A stretch of DNA of 64,000 bases, taken from the NCBI GenBank assembly GCA_001725255.1, contig MEFV01000014.1, positions 17,419-81,418 of the forward strand, written 5' to 3'. The notes below the pieces were generated by a model. The model ran no database searches. It saw nothing but the letters and a program-made list of their open reading frames with translations, and had not been told where the DNA came from. How positions within the stretch are numbered: the first letter of the stretch is position 1; every line of letters begins with the position of its first letter. The position numbers and the translations under genes are program-made. Positions 30,203-38,481 of this stretch are shown here, piece after piece. The stretch is from Comamonas sp. SCN 67-35 (GTDB taxonomy: Bacteria; Pseudomonadota; Gammaproteobacteria; Burkholderiales; Burkholderiaceae_C).

Positions 30203-30358
30203 GTGAAAGGCTCCAGACGAGCGTCAAAAGGTCCGTGAAAGATGGGCGCTGCCTGCCGCGCTTCAAGGGGCGCGCGGCGGGCAGAGCTGCGTGGAGTCGG
30301 CATCCAGGCGAAAGTTCTCGCTGCGTGCCCCGGTGTGCCACGCGCCGACGGCGGCGCT

Positions 30359-31312
30359 TCAGGCATCGTCCTCGCCCCGAGGCAGCCCGGCCTGCTTCTG
30401 CAGATAGCTCCACAGCGTCTGCGCCAGCGTCTTGGTCGGCTCGCGGCGCGAGGGCCTCTTGCGGTAGGCACGCACGTCCATCACCATGCGCAGGCTCTGC
30501 GGAGCGTCCTTGGGGGCGGCGCTCGCGAGCTTGCGCGCGCGCACCTCGCCCCGCACGGCGCTGTGCGGCAGGAAGGCGATGCCGTGGCCCTCGAGTGCCA
30601 TGGCCTTCAGCCCCTCGGCCATGTCGGTCTCGTACACGCGGTCCAGATGCACCGCGCTGCCCGCCTGGCGCAGCACCAGGTCCGTCATGCGCCCCAGGTA
30701 GGCGCCCGGGGCATACCCGAGAAACGGCAGCGGATGGCTGGTCGTGCCCGGCAATCGGTACAAAGGCTCGCCATCGCTGCCCGCCCTGGCGTAGGGCGCG
30801 AGCGGCTCCTCGCCGATCAGGATCATGTCGAAGTGCTGCGGATCGAGCTGCAGCGGCTGCGAGGGGTGGTGATAGGTGATGAGCACATCGCAACTGCCTT
30901 CCATCAGGCGCACGACCGCATCATGGACGTTCAATGCGATCAAACGGCTCTTGAGCGGCCCGAAACCCTTGCGCAGGCTCGTCACCCAGGTGGGAAAGAA
31001 GGTGAGCGCGAGCGTGTGCGGCACGGCAAATTCGATCACGTCGTCGCTCGGCGCGGTATGCGCGCGCAGCACGGCCCGCGTGTTCTGCAGCGTCTGCAGC
31101 ACTTCCAGCGCCTGGTCGTAGAGCGTGTCTCCCGCGGCCGTCAGGCGCGTGGGGTAGGACGTGCGATCCACGAGGTCGGTTCCGGCCCAGGCCTCCAGCG
31201 CCTGGATGCGGCGCGAGAACGCCGGCTGCGTCACGTGGCGCAGTTGCGCCGAGCGGCTGAAACTGCGCGTTTCAGCCAGGCTGACGAAATCTTCGAGCCA
31301 TTTGGTTTCCAT
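30359..31312 (-). CDS. LysR-type regulator, HypT/YjiE-like
   Basis: This is a LysR-family transcription factor of 317 aa from the ATG at 31312 (METKWLEDFVSLAETRSFSR). The winged helix-turn-helix occupies residues 4-62, with VTQPAFSRRIQALEAWAG as recognition helix and turn. The remainder is the effector domain. The METKWLxDF start and the overall sequence resemble E. coli HypT/YjiE, a hypochlorite-responsive regulator, though the sensing residues cannot be assigned here. It is divergent from the TRAP transporter genes, 115 bases away, so it probably controls that unit. An alternative ATG lies nine bases upstream. Confidence 0.85.
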   Translation of the reverse strand: METKWLEDFVSLAETRSFSRSAQLRHVTQPAFSRRIQALEAWAGTDLVDRTSYPTRLTAAGDTLYDQALEVLQTLQNTRAVLRAHTAPSDDVIEFAVPHTLALTFFPTWVTSLRKGFGPLKSRLIALNVHDAVVRLMEGSCDVLITYHHPSQPLQLDPQHFDMILIGEEPLAPYARAGSDGEPLYRLPGTTSHPLPFLGYAPGAYLGRMTDLVLRQAGSAVHLDRVYETDMAEGLKAMALEGHGIAFLPHSAVRGEVRARKLASAAPKDAPQSLRMVMDVRAYRKRPSRREPTKTLAQTLWSYLQKQAGLPRGEDDA

Positions 31313-31427
31313 GGCGCGCATTATCCAGTCAGCCCGCCGTGACTCGGCACGCCGCCTTTTACGTGCAGAATAGCTCTCCGGCTTTACGCAAACGCACGGC
31401 AGGACCGTACCCTCTGAATGCACATCG

Positions 31428-31982
31428 ATGTCTTCTGAACCGACCGACGAGCCGCAGCACACCCACCGCCGCACCCCCGACGGCGAACCGCGTTCACTGC
31501 GGTTCGACGATGCGTGCATCGTGGTCACCATGGCGCTGCTGGCGCTGATCACCTTCGCCAATGTGCTGGTGCGCTATTTCACCGATGCCTCGTTTGCGTG
31601 GACGGAGGAAATCTCGGTCTTCCTGATGATCGTGCTCGCCATGGTCGGCGGCTCGGCCGCGGTGGCGCGCGACACGCACATCCGCATCGAATTCTTTGCC
31701 GAAAGCGGCTCGGCCGCGCGGCGCCGGCGCCTGGCGCAACTGGGCGCGATGCTGGTGGCGCTGCTCTTTGCCTTCATCGCGGTGATCAGCGTGCGCATGG
31801 TCTGGGACGACTGGCGCTATGAGGAAACCTCACCGGGCATCGGCGTGCCGCAGTGGTGGTACTCGATCTGGCTGCCCCTGCTCTCGGCGCTGATTTCGGC
31901 GCGCGCGATCGGTCTGTACCGCAGGCGTTCGCGCCAGAGCGATGCGCAGTACCTCGCCCGGGACGAGGAGCGCGCACCGTGA
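31428..31982 (+). CDS. TRAP transporter small membrane subunit (DctQ family)
   Basis: This is the small four-helix subunit of a tripartite ATP-independent periplasmic transporter, 184 aa. After a charged N terminus of about 28 residues there are four hydrophobic segments (about 30-50, 62-82, 105-125 and 142-160). NVLVRYFTDASFAWTEEIS and the ARDTHIRIEFF stretch are typical of DctQ. It overlaps dctM by four bases (GTGA). Together with DctM and DctP it should import a carboxylate-type solute driven by sodium or proton gradients. Confidence 0.9.
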   Translation: MSSEPTDEPQHTHRRTPDGEPRSLRFDDACIVVTMALLALITFANVLVRYFTDASFAWTEEISVFLMIVLAMVGGSAAVARDTHIRIEFFAESGSAARRRRLAQLGAMLVALLFAFIAVISVRMVWDDWRYEETSPGIGVPQWWYSIWLPLLSALISARAIGLYRRRSRQSDAQYLARDEERAP

Positions 31983-33277
31983 TCGCGACGCTGCTCTTCA
32001 CGGCCTTCGTCGTCTTCATGTTCCTGGGCGTGCCGATCGGCGCGGCCCTGGGCCTGGCGGGCGCGGCGGCGATCGCTTTGGCCAACCAGGACGCACAGTG
32101 GTTCGGCCTGCTCGCGGTGCCGCAGAACTTCTACGCCGGGCTGGGCAAATACCCGCTGCTGGCCATTCCCATGTTCGTGCTCGTGGGCTCGATCTTCGAC
32201 CGCTCGGGCGTGGCACTGCGCCTGGTGAATTTCGCCGTGGCCATCGTCGGGCGCGGGCCGGGCATGCTGCCGCTGGTGGCGATTTCGGTGGCCATGTTCA
32301 TGGGCGGCATCTCGGGCTCGGGCCCGGCCACGGCCGCGGCGGTGGGCGGCGTGATGATCGCCGCGATGAGCCGCGCGGGCTACCCGGCGGCGTTCTCGGC
32401 CAGCGTGGTGGCGGCGGCGTCGTCGACCGACATCCTGATTCCGCCGTCGATCGCCTTCATCGTCTATTCAGTGCTGGTCTCGGGCGCGTCGGTGCCTGCG
32501 CTCTTTGCCGCGGGCATGTTCCCCGGCGTGCTCGCGGGCCTGGCGCTCATCATTCCGGCGGTGTGGCTGTCGCGCAGGCACAGGATGGGGCAGAACGAAT
32601 CGAGCGAGCCGCGCCCGCCGTTCTGGAGAAGCCTGCGTGAAGCCTCGTGGGGGCTGCTCGCGCCCGTGGTGATCCTGGGCGGCATGCGCATGGGTTGGTT
32701 CACGCCGACCGAAGCAGCCGTGGTGGCGGTGTTCTACGGCCTGTTCGTCGGCATGGTGGTGCACCGCACCATCGGCCTGCGCGATCTTTACGAGATCCTG
32801 CGCGAGGCGGGCGAACTCTCCGCCGTGATCCTCATCGTGGTCTCGCTCGCGGGCATTTTCGCGTTCTCGCTCTCCACGCTGGGCGTGATCGATCCGGTGA
32901 CGAACGCCATCGTCCATTCCGGCCTGGGCGAATGGGGCGTGATGGGCTGCATCCTGGTGCTGCTGCTCATCATGGGCATGTTCCTCGACGGCATCTCCAT
33001 CATGCTGATCTTCGTGCCCCTGATGATGCCCATCCTGCGGCATTACCAGTGGGACGTGGTGTGGTTCGGCACCATTCTGGTGCTGTGCATCGCGATCGGC
33101 CAATTCACGCCGCCGATGGCGGTGAACCTGATGGTGTCCTCCAAGATCGCCCAGGTGCGCATGGAATCGACCACGCGCTGGGTGCTCTGGATGGTGCTGG
33201 CGATGACGCTGGCCACGCTGCTCGTCGTCGCCTTCCCGCAAATTTCGCTCTGGCTTCCGGCCAAGCTGGGATACTGA
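31979..33277 (+). CDS. TRAP transporter large permease subunit (DctM family)
   Basis: This is the transport subunit of the TRAP system, 432 aa with about twelve hydrophobic segments. Conserved features include the FLGVPIGAALGLAGA start, MGGISGSGPATAAAVGG, SSTDILIPPSIAFIVYS and the final GQFTPPMAVNLMV. The GTG at 31979 overlaps the dctQ stop and gives the usual VIATLLFTAFVVF N terminus; earlier in-frame codons lie inside dctQ. Confidence 0.92.
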   Translation: MIATLLFTAFVVFMFLGVPIGAALGLAGAAAIALANQDAQWFGLLAVPQNFYAGLGKYPLLAIPMFVLVGSIFDRSGVALRLVNFAVAIVGRGPGMLPLVAISVAMFMGGISGSGPATAAAVGGVMIAAMSRAGYPAAFSASVVAAASSTDILIPPSIAFIVYSVLVSGASVPALFAAGMFPGVLAGLALIIPAVWLSRRHRMGQNESSEPRPPFWRSLREASWGLLAPVVILGGMRMGWFTPTEAAVVAVFYGLFVGMVVHRTIGLRDLYEILREAGELSAVILIVVSLAGIFAFSLSTLGVIDPVTNAIVHSGLGEWGVMGCILVLLLIMGMFLDGISIMLIFVPLMMPILRHYQWDVVWFGTILVLCIAIGQFTPPMAVNLMVSSKIAQVRMESTTRWVLWMVLAMTLATLLVVAFPQISLWLPAKLGY

Positions 33278-33309
33278 TTTCTTTCCAACCACGACAGGAG
33301 ACTCTTCCC

Positions 33310-34347
33310 ATGAAACTTCGCACCTTCCTCACCGCCACGGCAGCCGCTGCCACGTTGCTCACGCTGGGCCTGCCCGCCGCCCACGCCCAGAGCAACTACA
33401 AGAGCGAATACCGCATGTCGCTCGTCGTCGGCACGGCCTTCCCCTGGGGCAAGGGCGGCGAAATCTGGGCCAACAAGGTCAAGGAAAAAACGCAGGGGCG
33501 CATCAACATCAAGCTCTACCCCGGCGTGTCGCTGATCCAGGGCGACCAGACGCGCGAGTTCTCCGCGCTGCGCCAGGGCGTGATCGACATGGCGATCGGC
33601 TCGACCATCAACTGGTCGCCGCAGGTCAAGCAGCTCAATCTGTTCTCGCTGCCCTTCCTGATGCCTGACTATGCGGCGATCGACGCGCTCACGCAGGGCG
33701 AGGTCGGCAAGGACATCTTCAAGACACTGGACAAGGCGGGGGTGGTGCCGCTCGCCTGGGGCGAAAACGGCTACCGCGAGCTGACCAACTCCAAGCACGC
33801 GGTCAAGACCCCGGCCGACTTGAAGGGCCTGAAGATCCGCATCGTCGGCTCGCCGCTGTTCATCGACACCTTCACCGCGCTGGGCGCCAACCCGACGCAG
33901 ATGAGCTGGGCCGACGCGCAGCCCGCGTTTGCCAGCGGCGCGGTGGACGGGCAGGAAAACCCCTTGAGCATCTTCACGGCGGCCAAACTGCAGAATGTCG
34001 GCCAGAAGTACCTGACGATGTGGGGCTACGTGGCCGATCCGCTGGTCTTCGTCGTCAACAAGGACGTCTGGAACTCGTGGACACCGGCAGATCAACAAGC
34101 CGTTCGCGAAGCCGCGCTGGAAGCCGGCAAGGAAGAGATCGCGCTGGCACGCAAGGGCCTGGTCGAACCCGGTCAGCCGCTGCTCAAGGACATCGCGGGC
34201 ATGGGCGTGACGGTCACGCAGCTCACCCCTGCGGAGCGCGAGCAGTTCGTGAAAATCACGCAGCCCGTCTACAAGAAGTGGAAGGGCCAGATCGGCGCCG
34301 GACTCGTGGACAAGGCTGAAAAGGCGATCGCGGCGCGCAAGCATTGA
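33310..34347 (+). CDS. TRAP transporter periplasmic substrate-binding protein (DctP family)
   Basis: This is the periplasmic receptor of the TRAP system, 345 aa. A Sec signal peptide (MKLRTFLTATAAAATLLTLG, cleavage after AHA near residue 25) precedes the DctP fold. Family blocks include SLIQGDQTREFSALRQGVID, PFLMPDYAAIDAL, GLKIRIVGSPLF and the Arg-containing ligand site. An AGGAG ribosome site precedes the ATG. An in-frame upstream extension crosses dctM and is spurious. The ligand is unknown; the 2-oxoacid dehydrogenase genes downstream hint at a 2-oxoacid or related carboxylate. Confidence 0.92.
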   Translation: MKLRTFLTATAAAATLLTLGLPAAHAQSNYKSEYRMSLVVGTAFPWGKGGEIWANKVKEKTQGRINIKLYPGVSLIQGDQTREFSALRQGVIDMAIGSTINWSPQVKQLNLFSLPFLMPDYAAIDALTQGEVGKDIFKTLDKAGVVPLAWGENGYRELTNSKHAVKTPADLKGLKIRIVGSPLFIDTFTALGANPTQMSWADAQPAFASGAVDGQENPLSIFTAAKLQNVGQKYLTMWGYVADPLVFVVNKDVWNSWTPADQQAVREAALEAGKEEIALARKGLVEPGQPLLKDIAGMGVTVTQLTPAEREQFVKITQPVYKKWKGQIGAGLVDKAEKAIAARKH

Positions 34348-34380
34348 AGATCCCTGGGCGCCCTGGCCGGATCTTTGACT
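34347..34380 (+). terminator. Hairpin after dctP, possible weak terminator
   Basis: AAGATCC (34347-34353) and GGATCTT (34369-34375) form a 7-bp stem whose loop holds a further GGGCGCCC palindrome. TTTGACTTCTCT follows. It begins on the last base of the dctP stop codon. The T-run is imperfect, so partial termination or an mRNA-stabilising hairpin is possible. Confidence 0.4.
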
Positions 34381-34468
34381 TCTCTCGCCAGGCGCCCAAC
34401 GCACATCCTGGCCTGGGCGCTCGCGCCCACGCCGTCTCCCATCCAGCCGCCACTCTTCTTTTGTCCCG

Positions 34469-35476
34469 ATGCCTCAATTGCTTGACCTGTTCCGCGTCAT
34501 GGTGCGCATCCGCGCCTTCGAGGACGCGGCCGAGGCCGCGAGCCAGGGCGGCGTCTCCTGGGGCGGCGCGGCCACCGACAAGGTCGCCGACGTGCGCGTG
34601 AAGGGCCCACTGCACCTTTCCACCGGGCAGGAGGCCGTGCCCGCGGGCGTGTGCGCCCACCTCAGGGCAACGGATCTGCTCACCTCCACGCACCGCGGCC
34701 ACGGCCACACCCTGGCCAAGGGGGCCGACCCGACGCGCATGATGTGCGAGCTGTTCGGGCGCGCGCGCGGCTACAACGGCGGCAAGGGCGGCTCGATGCA
34801 CATCGCGGATTTTTCCGTCGGCATGCTCGGCGCCAACGGCGTCGTGGCCGACGGCCTGCCGATCGCCGTCGGCGCGGCGCATGCACTGAAACTGCAGCAC
34901 CTGGACGCGATCGCCGTCGGCTTCGTCGGCGACGGCGCGCTCAACCGCGGGCCCTTCTTCGAGGCGCTGAACTGGGCACGGGTCTTTCGCCTGCCGGTGC
35001 TCTTCGTCTGCGAGGACAACCGCATCTCCGCCACCACGCCCTCGGCCGCGATGACCGCGGGCGAGAACGCCGCCAGCCGCCGTGCCGAAGCCATGGACAT
35101 CCCGGCGCTGCGCGTGGACGGCAACGACGTCGAGGCGGTGAGCGAAGCCACCGCGCGCCTCGTCGCCGAGATCCGCGCGTGCAGCGGTCCGCGCCTGCTG
35201 CACGCGATCACCTATCGCCTGAAGGGCCACGTCTCGGTCGATGCCGCCGCCTACCGCGACGCGGCGGAAGTCGAGTCGGCGCTGAAGAACGACCCCATCA
35301 CCCTCGCGCGCGAACGCCTGACTGCGCAAGGTCTGGCGCTCGAAGCCGAACGCATCGAGCGCGAGGCGCGCGATGAAATCGCCGCCGCCGTGGCCACTGC
35401 CGCCGCTGCGCCGCCACCCACTGCAGAAGCCGCCTACGCCGACGTCATCACCGCCGGCCAGGGGGTATGGCAATGA
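34469..35476 (+). CDS. Thiamine-dependent 2-oxoacid/acetoin dehydrogenase E1, alpha subunit
   Basis: This is the thiamine diphosphate-binding alpha subunit of an E1 decarboxylase/dehydrogenase, 335 aa. It carries GPLHLSTGQEAVPAGV, THRGHGHTLAKG, GKGGSMHIAD and the TPP motif VGDGALNRGPFFEALNWA ending in EDN. The closest functional relatives are the acetoin dehydrogenase and pyruvate dehydrogenase alpha subunits of the AcoA/PdhA kind. It overlaps the beta-subunit gene (ATGA). No lipoyl E2 or E3 gene follows, so the complex must borrow these from elsewhere or act differently. The substrate is not known. Confidence 0.88.
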   Translation: MPQLLDLFRVMVRIRAFEDAAEAASQGGVSWGGAATDKVADVRVKGPLHLSTGQEAVPAGVCAHLRATDLLTSTHRGHGHTLAKGADPTRMMCELFGRARGYNGGKGGSMHIADFSVGMLGANGVVADGLPIAVGAAHALKLQHLDAIAVGFVGDGALNRGPFFEALNWARVFRLPVLFVCEDNRISATTPSAAMTAGENAASRRAEAMDIPALRVDGNDVEAVSEATARLVAEIRACSGPRLLHAITYRLKGHVSVDAAAYRDAAEVESALKNDPITLARERLTAQGLALEAERIEREARDEIAAAVATAAAAPPPTAEAAYADVITAGQGVWQ

Positions 35477-36456
35477 GCACGCGCACGCTGAGCTACGCGC
35501 AGGCCGCCTCGCTGGCGCTCGAAGAAGCCATGGCCGCCAACCCCAAGGTCGTCGCACTCGGCGAGGACCTGGGCCGCGGCGGCGTCTTCGGCCAGTACCG
35601 CGCCACCGACGGCCGGCCGCTGGCGGCCACCTTCGGCTTTGACCGCGTGATCGACACACCGATTTCCGAGGCCGCCATCATGGGCGCGGGCGTGGGCATG
35701 GCGCTCGCGGGCCTGCGCCCCGTGGTCGAGCTGCGCGTGGTCGATTTCGCGCTCTGCGCGATCGACGAACTGGTGAACCAGGCCGCGAAGAACCGCTTCA
35801 TGTTCGGTGGCCAGGGCCGCGTGCCACTCGTCGCGCGCATGCCCATCGGCATCTGGACGGCCTCGGCCGCGCAGCACTCGCAATCCCTGGAAGCCTGGTT
35901 CGCGCACGTTCCCGGCCTCGTCGTGCTCGCGCCCGGAACGCCCCAGGACAACTACGGCCTGCTCAAGAGCGCGCTCGCGGGCGACGACCCGGTCGCCTAT
36001 CTGGAGCACAAGGAACTCTGGGGCCTGCAGGGCGAGGTGGACACCACCGCACCCGTGCCCATCGGCCCCTGCCGCATCGCGTTCGACGCGGGCAGCGACC
36101 TCACCCTCGTCTCCTGGTCGCGCCAGGTGCAGGCCTGCGTGCAGGCCGCCGAGCAGCTCGCTCACGAAGGCGTGCATGCGCAGGTGATCGACCTGCGCAC
36201 GATCTGGCCCTGGGACCGCGAGGCGGTGCTGGCAAGCTGCGAAAAGAGCCGGCGCCTGCTGGTGGTGCACGAGGCGGTGCAGGCCGCGGGCTTCGGAGCC
36301 GAAATCGCCGCCACCGTGGCCGAGCACACGGGCGCCCGCGTAGCGCGCCTGGGCGCGCCGCGCGTCCCCGTGGGCTACGCGCCGGTGCTGGAGGCCGAAT
36401 CGCGCATTGGCGCGGACAAGGTGCTGCAGGCGGCTCGGCGGTTGCTGCGGCGCTGA
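35473..36456 (+). CDS. Thiamine-dependent 2-oxoacid/acetoin dehydrogenase E1, beta subunit
   Basis: This is the transketolase-like beta subunit paired with the preceding alpha chain, 327 aa from the ATG at 35473. The Pyr domain shows VVALGEDLGRGGVFGQYRA and DTPISEAAIMGAGVGMAL (the Glu that activates TPP lies here); the C-terminal transketolase domain shows DLTLVSWSRQV and VIDLRTIWPWD. I prefer the ATG that overlaps the alpha stop; an ATG six bases earlier would add Met-Ala. A perfect 7-bp hairpin follows the stop codon. Confidence 0.88.
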   Translation: MSTRTLSYAQAASLALEEAMAANPKVVALGEDLGRGGVFGQYRATDGRPLAATFGFDRVIDTPISEAAIMGAGVGMALAGLRPVVELRVVDFALCAIDELVNQAAKNRFMFGGQGRVPLVARMPIGIWTASAAQHSQSLEAWFAHVPGLVVLAPGTPQDNYGLLKSALAGDDPVAYLEHKELWGLQGEVDTTAPVPIGPCRIAFDAGSDLTLVSWSRQVQACVQAAEQLAHEGVHAQVIDLRTIWPWDREAVLASCEKSRRLLVVHEAVQAAGFGAEIAATVAEHTGARVARLGAPRVPVGYAPVLEAESRIGADKVLQAARRLLRR

Positions 36457-36471
36457 TCCCAACGCAGGCGC

Positions 36472-36489
36472 GCATCCGTCGTCGGATGC
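36472..36489. terminator. Hairpin between convergent genes
   Basis: GCATCCG-TCGT-CGGATGC is a perfect 7-bp stem with a four-base loop, located 16 bases after the E1 beta stop and before the convergent ABC exporter stop. There is no T-run on either side, so it may act only as an mRNA 3' structure or need Rho. Confidence 0.4.
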
Positions 36490-36499
36490 CGGAATATTC

Positions 36500-36552
36500 A
36501 TCAAAAACGAGAGCTATCAGCGCCCTTCCAGCAAGCGTTATGCAGTCATTTC
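36500..36552 (+). repeat. Dispersed short palindromic repeat, copy 2
   Basis: The plus strand reads GAGAGCTATCAGCGCCCTTC, then CAGCAAGCG, and ends CAGTCATTT. The CGC-CTT...AAG-CG inverted repeat and the flanking AGCT and ATTT match the copies near 15,911 and 58,005. It lies in the convergent gap and supplies the last codons and stop of the ABC exporter, so the exporter's C terminus (SEMTA) is partly repeat-encoded. Confidence 0.6.
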
Positions 36553-38406
36553 GCTTGTATTTCTCTGCAAGGCCCACATCTGCGCATACCGCCCTCCCGC
36601 GACCAGCAGATCGTCATGCGTGCCGCGCTCGACGATGCGCCCGGCCTCCATCACGAGAATCTGGTGCGCATCGACCACGGTGGACAGGCGGTGCGCGATC
36701 ACCAGCGTGGTCTTGCCCCGCGCCACGGCGCGCAGCTCGGCCTGGATGGCGCGCTCGTTGGCCGAATCGAGCGCGCTCGTGGCCTCGTCGAAGATCAGGA
36801 TGGGCGGGTTCTTGAGCAGCGTGCGCGCGATCGCCACGCGCTGCTTCTCACCACCCGAAAGCTTGAGCCCGCGCTCGCCCACCGTCGCGTCATAGCCCTG
36901 CGGCGTGGAGGCGATGAAGTCGTGGATGTGCGCCGCGCGCGCGGCCTGCTCGACCTCGGCCTGCGTCGCGCCTGTGCGGCCGTAGGCGATGTTGTAGGCG
37001 ATGGTGTCGTTGAACAGCACCGTGTCCTGCGGCACGATGCCGATCGCACGGCGCAAGCTCTCCTGCGTCACGCCGCGGATGTCCTGCCCGGCGATCGTGA
37101 TGCGCCCGGCCTGCACGTCGTAGAAGCGAAACAGCAGGCGCGCCAGCGTCGATTTGCCCGCGCCCGAGGGGCCGACGACGGCGACCGTGCGGCCCGCCGC
37201 AATTTCGAAGCTCACGCCCCGCAGAATCGGTCGATCGGGCGCATAGGCAAAGTGCACGTCCTCGAAGCGCACCGTGGGCTCCTCCAGCGTCACGAGCGGC
37301 TGGGCATCGGGCGCATCGCGCACCTCGCGCTCCTTGTCCATGAGCGTGAACATGCGCGCCAGATCGGTCAGGCTCTGCTTGATCTCGCGGTAGATCACGC
37401 CGAGGAAATTGAGCGGGATGTAGATCTGGATCATGAAGGCGTTCACCATCACCAGATCGCCCAGCGTGAGCCGCCCGTCGACCACGCCCCGCGTGGCCAG
37501 CCAGAGCATGGCCACGAGCGCCAGCGCGATGATGAACTGCTGACCGCTGTTGAGCAGGCCCAGCGACGAACGGCTCTTGAGCTGCGCAAGGCGGAAACGC
37601 TCCAGGCTTTCGTCGTAGCGGCGTGCCTCGAAGGCTTCGTTGTTGAAATACTTGACGGTTTCGTAGTTCAGCAGCGAGTCGATCGCCTTGGTGTTGGCGG
37701 CCGAGTCCGAGCGGTTGGCCTCGCGGCGGAATTCAATGCGCCACTCGGTCACCCAGACCGTGAAACCGATGTAGAGCACCAGCGCGGCAAGCGTCACGGC
37801 GACGAAGCGCCAGTCGAATTTCGCCCCGAGCACCCCCAGTACCAGCAGGACTTCGACGAAGGTCGCGATGATGTTGAAGAGCGCGAACGACACCAGCGAC
37901 TCGATGCCGCGTACCCCGCGTTCGATGTCGCGCGTCATGCCTCCCGTCTGGCGCTCCAGATGAAAGCGCAGCGAGAGGTTGTGCAGGTGCACGAAGGTGG
38001 CCAGCGCGATCGAGCGCGCCGCGCCGTGCGTGGCCCGCGCAAACACCAGCTCGCGCAGTTCGTTGAAGACGGAGGTGCACAGGCGCAATCCACCGTAGGC
38101 CAGCAACAGACCCACCGGCACCACGAGCAGCGCGGCCGGCGTGCCGCTCTTGACGTCCATCGCGTCGATCAGGTCCTTGAGCAACAGGGGCACGCCGACG
38201 TTGGCGAGCTTGGCCACCAGCATGAAGGCGATGGCTGCGACGACACGCCATTTGTATTCCCACAGGTAGGGGAAGAGGCGCGAGAGCGTGCGCCAGTCCG
38301 ACGCCCCGCGCGCATGGGCGGGTGCGTCGGCGAAAGCAGAAGTGGAGCCGCGGTGGCGCATGAACGTCGGTCGACCGGTTACGGAAACAGGCCGATTCTT
38401 GCCCAT
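36538..38406 (-). CDS. ABC exporter, Atm1/HMT1-like half-transporter
   Basis: This is an inner-membrane ABC half-transporter of about 622 aa: six transmembrane helices (residues about 60-330) followed by the nucleotide-binding domain. The latter has Walker [33 protein letters not shown], Walker [13 protein letters not shown] and the H-loop IAHRLSTV. The [14 protein letters not shown] motif in the membrane domain is characteristic of mitochondrial Atm1/ABCB7 and bacterial relatives, which export glutathione-linked compounds. I start at the ATG at 38406 because a strong terminator of the upstream operon lies at 38413-38440; an ATG at 38361 (MRHRGSTS) is also plausible. Confidence 0.88.
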   Translation of the reverse strand: MGKNRPVSVTGRPTFMRHRGSTSAFADAPAHARGASDWRTLSRLFPYLWEYKWRVVAAIAFMLVAKLANVGVPLLLKDLIDAMDVKSGTPAALLVVPVGLLLAYGGLRLCTSVFNELRELVFARATHGAARSIALATFVHLHNLSLRFHLERQTGGMTRDIERGVRGIESLVSFALFNIIATFVEVLLVLGVLGAKFDWRFVAVTLAALVLYIGFTVWVTEWRIEFRREANRSDSAANTKAIDSLLNYETVKYFNNEAFEARRYDESLERFRLAQLKSRSSLGLLNSGQQFIIALALVAMLWLATRGVVDGRLTLGDLVMVNAFMIQIYIPLNFLGVIYREIKQSLTDLARMFTLMDKEREVRDAPDAQPLVTLEEPTVRFEDVHFAYAPDRPILRGVSFEIAAGRTVAVVGPSGAGKSTLARLLFRFYDVQAGRITIAGQDIRGVTQESLRRAIGIVPQDTVLFNDTIAYNIAYGRTGATQAEVEQAARAAHIHDFIASTPQGYDATVGERGLKLSGGEKQRVAIARTLLKNPPILIFDEATSALDSANERAIQAELRAVARGKTTLVIAHRLSTVVDAHQILVMEAGRIVERGTHDDLLVAGGRYAQMWALQRNTSEMTA

Positions 38407-38412
38407 GGCGAG

Positions 38413-38440
38413 AAAAAAGGCGCTGCACTCAGGCAGCGCC
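38413..38440 (-). terminator. Intrinsic terminator of the respiratory operon
   Basis: On the minus strand a perfect 8-bp stem (GGCGCTGC at 38440-38433, GCAGCGCC at 38426-38419) with a six-base loop is followed at once by TTTTTTC. It lies 42 bases after the stop of the cytochrome b-ferredoxin-reductase gene and closes the nine-gene unit that begins near 48.2 kb. Confidence 0.88.
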
Positions 38441-38481
38441 CCTGTCGCGCGCGGCAACCCGGCCCCCAGGCCGGGACCCTC

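Noticed and set aside
32647..33309. In-frame extension upstream of DctP
   Set aside because: It reads through dctM in another frame and would remove the signal peptide that starts at 33310.
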